From: Endothia cerciana
Lineage: Eukaryota; Ascomycota; Sordariomycetes; Diaporthales; Cryphonectriaceae
Assembly (NCBI GenBank): GCA_026119935.1
Contig: JALRMH010000083.1
Span: 1 to 64,000 of the forward strand
Direction: 5' to 3'
DNA length: 64,000 nt
Shown: positions 11,396-21,729 of the stretch, in pieces
Layout: the number at the start of each line of letters is the position of its first letter
Position numbering within the stretch: the first letter of the stretch is position 1
Translations under genes and position numbers: made by a program
The notes under the pieces: model-generated
The model's input: only the letters and a program-made list of their open reading frames with translations
Database searches by the model: none
What the model was told of the DNA's origin: nothing

Positions 11396-12205
11396 TGGCC
11401 GGGGAAGTCCGAGGCGTTCACGGATCTACTCTGCCACAACTGTCCGTATATAGACGCATTATAGATGACATTCCGCGGGGATTTAGCCTTGTGTCAGGCA
11501 CCATATTACGCTATCAGGTTCTGTTTACTTAGTTGCTATTAGACAAGCATTCTCGCCCTCGCCATTCCCGCGCGGCTTTGAACAACACTGGACTTCTTTG
11601 GGCTCCAAAGCCATTGGGGGACTTTGTGCGCTGGGTTTACCCCCGAGGAGAATTCAGAACGCTGATCTACATCCGAATCCGCATCTCGGCCCCTTTTCAA
11701 GGCCTACCACTTTCCTGTGCTTGCCCGAGTGGTCGAGCTGCTGACTCCTGTGGGGCGGAATGATCTTTTTCGCAAGCGAAGCGGTCTATGTATCAAGCAT
11801 ACCGGGCCTAGCTCTTAGGGAATCTACAGATGGGCATAAACTGGAACTGAGGTTTACCACTTCAAATATAAGATGGCTTGTTACTTAGCATGGGCAAGAT
11901 GATCACTCGTGATGCTGAAGGTTGTGTTGATGTCAGTGGCTTGCTACGCCTCGTGCTAGGATGAGGGAAATCCGATCTGGAGTCCGAGGTGGTCTCTCCA
12001 GAGCACTTAATTGTTGTAGACTTTCAGAGTAAATCATGATGAACCTGCTCTTGCTCACCAGAGGTAAGTCGCTTCAGGAAGCTCAAGTATATAAATACCA
12101 CCATCTTCACCGCAAGATCAAGTTATACTTCTCGCTCCGCACTCTGGTCTTTTCGTTCACGGTCATTCGCAAAATCACTAGCACAACAATACCAGCTCGA
12201 CAAAA
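11396..12205. other. Intergenic region
   Basis: No gene is recognised. At about 11725 a short stretch resembles the A box of a tRNA, but no B box or cloverleaf follows. Confidence 0.5.
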
Positions 12206-12437
12206 ATGGCTACCAAGGCACTCTTCACTGTGTTCCTCGTTCTTGTCTCTCGAGCTCATGCTTAAGCCGGCAAGGTTGACAACTGAGAACTTCAGCGGAC
12301 CCTATACAGATGTCAATCAGTGCACAACTCAAAGCGACCCGCAATGCACGTTCGGCCTAGGTGAGCACATTTCATGTCCTAGAAGCCATAGATTTGATAA
12401 ATCAGTGTGCTTTTGTGTGGGAAATACCATTTTATAG
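12206..12437 (+). pseudogene. Possible relic of a small secreted Cys-containing protein
   Basis: ATG 12206 opens a clean signal-peptide-like segment (MATKALFTVFLVLVSRAHA) that stops at TAA directly after the predicted cleavage site. In another frame just downstream a short segment reads NFSGPYTDVNQCTTQSD, contains two Cys, and ends at a GTGAGC donor near 12360. A plausible acceptor, TTTTATAG, ends near 12437. This looks like a small secreted protein gene broken between leader and mature part, but there is no family match and the call is speculative. Confidence 0.3.
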
Positions 12438-12608
12438 TGACAGTGGGGCTGTCCATGCTCGGCAATGATCAATCTGTTTCTTTACAACTTGTTGGTAGAC
12501 ATGTGATATCAAAACTTATAAGATGGTGTTGAAGTTCCCTGGAGCCATCCTGCTGCATGCCCAGCGACTAAATATCTATCAAGGACATTACATGAGCACA
12601 GTTTCACG

Positions 12609-12774
12609 ATGCAGCTTGCGAACATGATCCTGTTCCTCGCTGGTATGGTTGGCCTTGCATCTACTCTACCAGCATCTGCAGATATCGATGCGGCTTTTAG
12701 TATGTCCGCATGATCTTCTACAGCAGACTTACTACTTGCGATTTCTTATATTCTTGGTGTCATAGACAACTAAA
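12609..12774 (+). pseudogene. Possible relic of a second small secreted protein
   Basis: ATG 12609 starts a typical secretion leader (MQLANMILFLAGMVGLAS, then TLPASA). An intron with donor GTATGT at 12700 and acceptor CATAG ending at 12765 follows in phase. After the join only two codons remain before TAA. The product would be about 32 residues, so it is either a very short secreted peptide or a truncated remnant. It sits 400 bases after a similar leader. Confidence 0.3.
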
Positions 12775-13233
12775 TTAAACAACGAGGCGCCTCCCTTGCG
12801 TACACTCCGTGCCCCCTGAAATCCACAATGGCAACCTGTATTCCGCGAACACTAAAGACGAACCTGATGGCGATGCTTGACATCGCGTCTCGGCGTTCGA
12901 CCGCTATTATAAGATACAGGATATTTTTTCTAATCCCACTGCATTGACAACCATGCAGAGTAGTAGACTTTTATTTTCTTTCAAATCGAAAGCCGTCCTT
13001 GGGCAATGAAAGTATAATCTTAGTTGATTCATTGGATGCATGAGCTCGCATTGCGCCCATTGCAATTAACCATTACCCTTCGAGCTATGTGATGAAATCG
13101 GAGGCTGTGACGACTTTTCTATAGCTAGCATAAGCGACTATGATACTTAATACGTCCATGCCTCTTGATGACTTCGGCCTTCATTCATGTTTCGGCGGTC
13201 TCCTGCCTTAGGTATATATCCTGCCTCCTCTTG
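12775..13233. other. Intergenic region
   Basis: This is AT-richer than the genic DNA. No gene is seen. Confidence 0.5.
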
Positions 13234-14462
13234 TCATTTGTGAAAGTTCGCAAGCATCGATGCAAGTTCGTCTTGACGCCTGAGAGCATCCTCGAAAGTT
13301 GCATATCTGCTCTCATCACCGTCTGCAAAGGCCTCGTACAAAGCTCCAATATTCCTTGCCGGCATCGGAAGACTTTCTTGCCAGTCCTCCCACTTCCATC
13401 CCACAGGCCTGACAGTGTCGGTTACCGCGTCATGCAGTTGGATCAAAAACTCTCCGCCCACGTTGATGAATGGCCATACTGGAGCTGTGAGCCTCAAGCC
13501 GCCCTTCTCGCCGCTGATCACCCATGATACGGCTGGTTCTTCAGACTCGGCAAACGTTGGGCCACTCCGCCAATTTGCCAGGAAGGTGGCGTCTTCTCTG
13601 ACGGTTGGCGAACTTGGGAGGGAAGCAGTCAGAGCAAGCAAGTCAGGCACGTTGCTCTGAACTTCTTCAAGCGTGTCTCCCGCTGCGTCCACAACCCTAA
13701 CCGTAGGTCGCTGGATCTGCAGTAAGGCGCGAATATCTGTCACATTCCCAAGGACATACTGGATGCCATCCCACTCTTAACAATATGAGTCAGTATAGGT
13801 ACTTTTCTATGTGCTAACGAAAGGGTGAGAATGTCAAGGATGAACTTGCGATGCCCGAACCAGATAGTAAAAGGATTTCCGCCGTATTTGATATCCGTAA
13901 AGTGCCTCGCTTCCGCGGGGACGGTTCCTTCGTAGAACGGCGTGGCGCCCTTCTTGCCGTTCATCCTGAACTCGCTGTTGAACACCTTACCAATCGTGCC
14001 GTTTTCTATGAGCTCCTTGACTTTCAGGACGTAGGGGGCCAGCCTCACTTGAGTCCCCACCGCCGTCCGGCCCCCGGCCCTCCTGGCCAAAGCCGCCAGC
14101 TCCCTTGCTCTATCCGCGTTCTCAGCCAAGGGCCATTCGACAAGGAGATCCTTCCCAGCTTCGACGCTCGGTCGGATGGCGTCGTAATGCTTGAAGCAGC
14201 TGATCGAGCTGACCACCAGATCGACGTCTGGATCCGCGGCCAGATCCGAGGCGGAAGTGTAGGCACGCACTTTCTGCGGGTTAGGAAGCTTGAAGGCTTC
14301 GGCAGCAACTCGAGCGTTCTCTGCGCTCGAGTTGAGGAGGCCGACAATCTGAAAGCGCTCTTGACCTCGCGCCGAGAGAAGGTATGGGAGGTGAGCATTT
14401 ACTGCCCATCCTGATTTCGAGTTGGCTGAGAGGCCAATAAGGGCAACGCGGATAGGAGCCAT
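13234..14462 (-). CDS. Gfo/Idh/MocA-family protein, Gal80-like
   Basis: The first exon is 14462-13850 and the second 13775-13234, giving 384 residues if the intron is the GC-AG intron described separately. The N-terminal Rossmann fold begins IRVALIGLSANSKSGWAV and continues with NAHLPYLLSARG. Enzymes of this superfamily carry a Glu-Lys-Pro catalytic motif. Here the position reads VEWPLAEN, as in the Gal80 regulators, so catalysis by the usual Lys is unlikely. The C-terminal domain (VLGNVTDIRALLQ to the end) is the typical alpha/beta half. Gal80 itself is an NAD(P)-binding repressor of galactose genes in yeast. In filamentous fungi many such paralogues have unknown roles, so a sugar-sensing or oxidoreductase role is only inferred. 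Confidence 0.82.
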
Positions 14463-16082
14463 GATTGTGTAACGTGCCTAGCTGAGATCTCACTCCTATG
14501 GTATAGAGCACTTAGATAACTACGAATATGATTTGTAGGCTCCCTATTCTATATAGTTTGGCTAATGAGTACTGATGCATGGGCTTCACTTACAGTTTTC
14601 TCCAACAAGCTCTCAGCCTGTGCTTGTACGATATGCACGTCTGGACTTGTCGAGGACATTTTGTTAGACCGAAGGCCGCAACCCCGTGCTTTTCAGCTGA
14701 CAAATTCCAAAAGCTCAACTCCTCAGCTGACAAACGCTTCCATTCCGTGTTAAGGGACTACATACAGCCGGAATATGTCAGCAGCCTTGCAAGGTTACTA
14801 ATTGTTATTCAAGCACAAGCCCTCGGACCTCCCAGACACAATATGCCGACAACACAGTAACCAAAAATTCAAGACAACGAAGCCTCATTTTATTGGAGCT
14901 GTCTCCGCATCTCAGTCATGATATACATGGTATGTGGCGATGTTATAGGAGCAATAATGATGGGTATTAATGGCATCACCTTGAAGAAGGTTTGCGGGTC
15001 TTGGACAAAGAGGACCAAGAGACGCTATGCATATGATGCAGTGCAGCACGCTGCCGTTTGAAGTTCAGCCACTTGCGTATATGGGAGAAACTCTGAATTG
15101 TTTCAAACTTGATGCATTTTGACGTTGATAGACGCCCATAATAGAGGCCTCGGTGCAATCTAGTAGTGGCTTCGCAATAATCATTGGTACCAAATTCACA
15201 ATGATAGATCCAGTCAGAGTTACCACCTCTATCGTCTCAGCCTTCCCGGTCCTAATAATTGGCAAGACATGGAAACAACTGGTCAGAAGCCTTTGGTCAA
15301 AAGCCTTGGTGCGTCCTTCCTTGAGAGCTGCGGCTGATGCCTTCAGAGCAGTTGGAGGATTCTCCTACAATTCATTCAAGAAGGCTGTGCTGGTCTCATG
15401 ACTCTTCACAAGTTCCATAACCGCTGCATATATTGCACAGATTTATCGCAATGCTCTTAAGAGAACTGGAAATTACATCATTTGTATCCGAGCTAGGCGG
15501 GGGGACCTCTGAGTGAGCTCTGTTGAAGACGAGAATTCAGACGTGAAGTCGGCCCCTGAATTCCAAGCCAGGGGGGATTCTGAGTGTCAGCAGTGAGCCT
15601 TGTACAATTGTATTGTGCTATTTGTTCACAGTGACCGCCAACAGTAAGTTGCAACAGTCACAGGACGCATTTGGTTCACATGAAGATGTCTCAAGACAGT
15701 AGTGATAGTGGGTTGGACCCCGAAATCTGGTGTTCAGGAAATGTCAATCACGTGATTAATGCAATAATAAAATTGACTTGTAGTCTCGAGCAGCCCTGCA
15801 ATCAGGGTGGCAGCTCGGAACTCAGCCTGGTGACACTGTGGCACTAGGTACACCTCATAGGGAATCATAACTTGAGTGATTCGACATCTTCTAGAGCGAC
15901 TAAAAACCTAACACTCACAGGCTCCCACACTATAAACATCTTGCACTAGAACTGACAGCTCAACAGCACAAGAAACATTCAGAAGCCAGGAACAGCATAT
16001 CCTACGTGGACTTTGATACCCGCCTTGAAGCTCACGACAGAGAACCTGCGCACACAAGGAAACGCCCGACCTTCCCTGGACC
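14463..16082. other. Gene-poor stretch
   Basis: No coding sequence is convincing on either strand. Open frames of 60-93 codons exist but lack domains, signal peptides or splice support. The base composition is nearer AT-balanced than the flanking genes. Confidence 0.5.
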
Positions 16083-16936
16083 ATGGCGCGATACCCATAC
16101 TGCCCGTGTCTCTGGTGCAACGACAATTCCGCGCACTCGAGACGATGCAGCTACAAATACTGCCTCGTATGCGCCCGGCAACGAGTTGAAGAGTCCGGGG
16201 GGAGGAAAGTCCGGGCCAGAAGGGACATCGAGGCCGACTTCGACAGGATGGCGAGGGACTATGAGAGCTTCGATGACCGCCTCCGACGCTTTACCAGAGC
16301 TCTATACCATTTCGAGGACTGTTGTAGGTTTTACGACGTGCCTTACAGATCATCCTCCATGAGTCGCCGGCGCGGATATAACGACGAGTGGATTGAGGCA
16401 GAATACATGTGGGGCCCTCCTCCTATTCTCATCCTCAGACGACCGCTTGGTCCTTGGATCTGGAAGCACAAAAACGTCTGATTAGGAAACACAATTTTAG
16501 GCTATTTCATAAAGCGAAAGAGGTGATGGCGAGGTATCTAGAGCTGAAAAGTACGTTCTGCATGTCAAGACCGGGTAGCCTCCCGGGAGCACAACGGCCA
16601 GCAATCCACAAACTGATTGATTCTCGCCCTATCTGGCCGGCGCTCTATTCACACGAGGGCCACCGAACAAGCGGCACCTCGTCGGCTCGTACGATCGTTC
16701 TCGACTGACGCTTCCGAATTTTAGAACAGCAGGACGAACTGGCTCGCTCGGAAGAGTTGGAGAGGCTGCTCCCCGTGGAGCCAGAGGCCCCCAAGGGTTA
16801 TACGGCACAGAGAAACTTCGGCCAGGTGGACATTCTCGAGCCCGGGGAGGAGCGGTGGATGCCCTATGCAGCGGGGCGGGCGTACTGGTCCTTCAAACCC
16901 GACGAGACTCGCTCTCCGGGTCCTGAGATGGACTAA
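16083..16936 (+). CDS. Unknown protein with a Cys-rich N terminus
   Basis: The start is ATG 16083. The N terminus has a dense Cys/His pattern (YPYCPCLWCNDNSAHSRRC, then YKYCLVC) that could bind zinc. A charged helical segment follows. The best model has exon 2 at 16439-16550 (contains LDLEAQKRLIRKHNFRLF) and exon 3 at 16725-16936 (contains QQDELARSEELERLLPVEP, ending at PGPEMD). The exon 2 to 3 join is clean in phase 1 (donor GTACGT, acceptor TTTTAG). The end of exon 1 is not settled; 16337 keeps phase 0 but has a weak donor. The total is about 190 residues. I do not recognise the family. Confidence 0.55.
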
Positions 16937-17641
16937 TTTACCGGTGCCTTGGATGGCGGCGGTTTTCCGGAGACAGCAGGCGGAGAGGAGGAAGCTGCCG
17001 GGCTGTAGTTTTGGGAGGTCCTGTGTGTGACGAGATTCTTTTTGGGGCGGTTGGGTACCGCCCTTGGACCAGTAGAGATGACCTATCCTCCGAGAAGTTC
17101 ATTCTTGGACTGCTGTTGCTATGCCTGGTTAAGTACCTGTCAGCTGGGTGGGTTTGAGTCGGTAGGCAGTGCAACCCGAGGAAAGGGTGACCATAGGCCA
17201 AGAGAAGAACGGTTGGTCAGTCGATGTTCCGTTTTTCGTATGGAGAGAGCACATGTTAGATTAGGGGGGTGGTCCGGCGATAAGCAGACGAGGGCTGGCT
17301 CTGGCGTTCGGATATCGTGGGTTCAACGTTACTCGACATTATCGGCTCCCGGGGACTAGCATCTTCATCCGAACGTCTTATGCCATGAGGGGCATTACAT
17401 TTTTCGTTAATATTAATTAAATAACGTGTCTAGAGTCGTTTGGTCGGGACAGTAGCCACGCCAACCAACACGCCGATGCCCTACGGTCTCCTAGAGGGTA
17501 TCATGGTCCGAATGAACGGAATCATGGGTCTGTACAAGTACGCCGGGATCCGTCGCTATCCTTGAAATACATAAGACCTTCTGGTACACCCATAATTAAC
17601 TCCATATAGTGCAACCATCTTACAAGACGGGATTACGTCTA
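16937..17641. other. Intergenic region
   Basis: No gene is seen. This is the convergent gap between the unknown Cys-rich protein and the membrane glycoprotein. Confidence 0.5.
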
Positions 17642-18921
17642 TCACCGTGGCCTGAATGGCTCATACCGTTCCGGCTGTTCGGATGCTGGAGCTGTCTGAT
17701 CGAACCCAGAGTAGCGAGAGGACGGTGACTCCATATCCACCGGTGACGTGACTGATATTGTGGGCATCTCCACGGGAGGCACTGCCGGCGGTGCATGCGT
17801 GTGCTCAGCGGACATCTCGTAGATTTCTTCTCGTGGAGGGGCCTGGTGGAGATTTTGCAATTGCGCATTCATTTTGACAGCCTCAAGCGAACCTGGCGAC
17901 CACGGGACTGACGCGCCATCGGATGACGAGAGCCAGGTGTTTCGAGACCTTGGGGTGTCCATCGTGAACGCTGCGCTGTCGAGTTCTGATGGTCCGTAGG
18001 AGAGCTGGCTCGGGTGGTGGCTGGGGTGGGTGCTGGATTCGTACCCGCCGCCGTATGGGCTGTTTTGTGGATTTGCCATCATAGGATGTACTTCATCGTA
18101 CTTGTAGCGTCGTCGTCGGTGGCGAACTATGAAGAAGATGGCTGCGGCCAGAACTGCTACTCCTGCTACTGAGGATCCGGCGATGATGCCGATTTTGGCC
18201 CCAGACGAGATGCCGCCCTGAGTCTTGTCATCTGGGTTCGTATCATCTCCGCCAGACGTCGGTGTCGCGGTTGCGGTCGTTGTTGCTGTGACAGTCGGCG
18301 TGCTGCTCGGCTTGCTCGCAGTGACGCCCGACGCAAGGGCCATCCACTGCGATAGTGACACGTCTAGGGGTGTGTCGGAAACTCTGCAGTTCGACTGCAG
18401 CACTGTCTGTGAGGTAACATATTAACGATCTGGTCATTGGCCGCGTGGCTTCCCGTCCCCAGGCTCCGACGCCGCCCCCTCAGCCCCTGCGGTGCTCTTC
18501 CTTGGTCTTCCGGGGGCCTGGCACATTGGGGCTCCATCTTTCGGGCACTTACAAAAGCACTCGTCATATCTGCTGAGTCCTCCTGCGCTATGCACTTGCC
18601 AGAGTTCGTGACGAAATCGCCTCCATTGCTACAAAGGCACTCGTTCATGGTTTTGGAAGTGGCGCCGGCGCAGCCGCTGCTGTTGGAGGCCTTGTAGAGG
18701 CATGACTGTGTGCCAGAGGGGTACCCGTCAAAGTTGTTCTGGAATTGCGCAAGCGAGGGTCTCGCGACCGTGAGGAGCACGAGGACGATGGAGAGAGTCA
18801 GGTTGGTGGAGGTGAAGAATGACCTCCGTCGCGATGCAAGTCGGAGGAGCAGCATCATGATTGTGGGGCCCAGGCCGGGCCGCTGGAGCTCGTCGTCGAC
18901 AGGGTTCCGACCCCTCAGCAC
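17642..18921 (-). CDS. Single-pass membrane glycoprotein with Cys-rich ectodomain
   Basis: Exon 1 is 18921-18553 and exon 2 is 18406-17642, joined in phase 0 across a 146-base intron, giving 377 residues. The start could instead be ATG 18858, which leaves a shorter leader. A signal segment (LTLSIVLVLLTVARPSLAQ) is followed by a small ectodomain with spaced Cys residues (SCLYKASNSSGC, NECLCSNGGDFVT, KCIAQED, SNCRVSDTPL). A Ser/Thr-rich stalk and one membrane helix (IGIIAGSSVAGVAVLAAAIF) come next, then a basic stop-transfer RHRRRRYKY. The cytosolic tail of about 150 residues is rich in Pro, Ser and Tyr. This architecture is common among uncharacterised ascomycete surface or wall-sensor-like proteins. 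The function is unknown. Confidence 0.8.
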
Positions 18922-21729
18922 GGGGCTGGGTGAGGTTATTGAGGTTGTCCAGTGGGTCCTCCCGGATATCGAGCTTCAAACTCGAACTTCAGGGACACAT
19001 CAAGCCGCAGGCAGCGGTCGCCAAAGGCGCTGCGAGCGCTGTTCGCAAAGAAAGACCTGACGAGCTTCCCTCTCGTGTACTCGACTGTCCGTTAACACCC
19101 CGGTCCTGACGATTATGGCATCTGTTGGCGCGTCAACATTCTCCGCGCACCAAGGCTCCCTGATTGCCCTCGATCCGTTTCGTATCCGATTCCGGCTGGT
19201 TTCTGGTTCGCTTGGGAGGCGTCGCCGGCGATGTGTTGGTGTTGATTGATGATCCTCGGAGACAGAGAGGAAGCGGCACCCCAAGTTGTCAAAACAGATC
19301 AAAGGGTCAAGACAAGGTCCGGCAAGCCACCAACGGGACAGGTCCGTATTAAAAGCAGCACGAGGATTTTTGCGACAATGAGCACTAAAAGGCTCGTACC
19401 AAGTCGAGCGGACTGCGGCTGAGCCCCTCGGGACAGGTCCATCCTCTCTGACCCGTCATCTTGGGGGGGGGGAGAGCTCAGATCCTTGGCCCTGTGGAAC
19501 CCCAGCCGTGAGCCAAGCCGCGATGATGAAAGAAGACACTCTATAATAAAGGAGGAAAGAGGCCTCTCTCTCTCTTCCTGACTAACCCTTGGCAGGCCTG
19601 CTGTGGTGGGAAGACCCCCCCCCCCCTACAGATACGGCTAGAGGCTGTTGGTGGCTTCACCGGCTTGTGATGGTTGAACAATGGCGGCGGCGGCAGCAAC
19701 GTTCCCTCTCGTAGCCAGGGCCGTCGTTGGCCTCATCAGAAGTCGGTCCGGGCAGGCGTCTTCCAGCATGGTACATGGACGGAGGTACCACCCACCCTCC
19801 AACCCTCCTGCATGGCGTCTTTAACTCCTTAGGTGCCACAGCATAAGCACCCTTCCGCGCGAGACAGCCGATATCCGTGCCCAGGCGCTGGCCACCAGGA
19901 GCTGCAGCCTGCAGCCTGGCGCGGTCTGCATCTCTTTCGATGATGCAGGCCGATGATGCAGGCCGATGATGCAGGCAGCGCGGGTAGGACCTTTTAGCTG
20001 ATGACGGGTCTCGGGAGGGGCTGCTGTATACTGCATACCGCAGCAGGTGGTCGAGGTCGCAGGGGAGTCCCTTCATATCGCTCGGGTTTCTGGTCAAGGT
20101 CGATATGGGAATCCTAGGTGCCCATGGATACTACAGCACGAGGTGGCACGCAGTCACAGTACTATGAGGGCACGGTCGTACTATGGTACTAGATGCTAGT
20201 ACCATAGTACGATGCAGTAGGCAATGCTAAATTTGGCAGCTGCCCTTGGTCTCCAGGTCTACCGTATACAGTACCAGCCTCTTCCTTCTCTGTCCGCAGC
20301 CTCAGCATCAGCCTCAGCATCAGCCTCGGCCTTTCTTCGTGCCTGCGCTGCTGGGGTCAGCTCGCAGATGGGGCTTCAACTCACCCTCTTCCCACCTAGG
20401 AACAACATGGCAGGTGTCCATCGACCATTCCCCAGGCGGCTTCCTCGGCCAACATGGCCGTAGTCCGCCCCTTCGCACAGAGAGGGTCGTCCTCATGGCC
20501 CAGCCCGACCGAGAGACGTTGCGAGCTCTAGCCCCTATACCAGAGGGCCTCATCACGGACCTGGAGGCGTCCTCGGGGCCATCCGATTGGCGAACGACAC
20601 GGAAACTGTAAATGGCCGCACAGCACCCCTTCCGACCCACCACCAGCCAGCCTGTCTTTTCTTGTCTCCTAGAGACAGATTACATACATGACGACCGGCG
20701 AGGTGCGACCACACGGACGAGAATGTCCATAGTTATCACGACGTGCCTCCAAATCGCAGCAGGCTTCCAGGTCATTCAGCTGCCTTCGGGCCGGCTGCTC
20801 GACAGCACCAATGTGGTGCTGCGAGCACTGCGGGACGGCGTGGGGCTCGCTCGCTCCGACGGCTCGGGCTCGGGCTCGAGCTGGCTTGTGGGCCCAGGGG
20901 CCCCCAGGAAGGGGCATCTGCTCCCTTGGCAGTCCTATCGTGGCTCGCTTATCAGATGGTTTCATGCTCTTTCCGAGAGTCTGGAGAAGATGCCGGTCCC
21001 CCTGGGGCCATCGACGACAGAGGTAACGTTATCGCCAAAAGCATCCAGGTGGAACCGCGCTGTCGGATGCGCGGATTAACCTCCTTCTGGCGTCCATCAC
21101 CTTCGACTCAGCTTGATGCCCGGCAGGGCCGCTCATCGTTTCGATGGCCAGGCCGGACCGTTCACTGCCGTCCGTGTCTCTCATGACTGGTCGGTCCATC
21201 GCGACGTGCTGGCGGCTGCTGTCCCGTTGACCTCTGCCCCATGGTGTGCCATACAAGTTCCGAGCCTGAGTCCTCTTGCAACTACTCTATACTCGAATGA
21301 TCAGTCAGACCTATTGTCCCGAGAGCGCAGAGGCCATCCCCATATAGCACGCTAATGCGTGCCATCCATGCAAGAAGTGGATCGGCGCCAGTAGTCATTC
21401 CCACCTTTGTCACGTCAAATCACCGGTGCCGCGCCGCGAGTCACCACCCCCTCGTGTGCTCGTCACCGAGTTCATCAATTCCTCCCACTGCAACTGCACC
21501 TCCCTACAGGCTGTCTCTGCCTAGACCGCCATTCCGTACTTGAAAAGGCTAAAGTGCTGCCAAAAGTTCCGGCCAGACTGTAAACCTGTTTGAAAAAACT
21601 GAGGTCCCTCTCGACCTACCTTTGATGATTTTGTCGCGATCCTGATGATCTCTTCTTGGCATATTACAAAAGACATGTGATGAATTCCAAATAACGCCGG
21701 ACCTATATCTTTCATCAATCTCTAGGCCT
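18922..21729. other. Long gene-free stretch with short repeats
   Basis: For 2.8 kb no coding sequence could be supported. Visible elements are a C-run at about 19616-19626, three GATGATGCAGGCC-like units at about 19938-19975, CAGCATCAGCCT-type units at about 20300-20330, a GGCTCGGGCTCGAGCT stretch near 20865 and the strong inverted repeat listed separately. The last part should hold the ABC transporter promoter. Confidence 0.5.
20176..20212. repeat. Perfect 17-base inverted repeat with a 3-base loop
   Basis: The arms 20176-20192 and 20196-20212 are exact reverse complements separated by ATG. The core is GTACTATGGTACTAG. It would form a strong hairpin or cruciform. It lies in gene-free DNA without a U-tract, so it is not obviously a terminator. 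Confidence 0.95.

Noticed and set aside
11720..11790. A tRNA-like start (CCGAGTGGTCGAGCTGCTGACTC).
   Set aside because: It resembles a Leu/Ser tRNA A box, but there is no B box (GGTTCGAATC) or closing acceptor stem.
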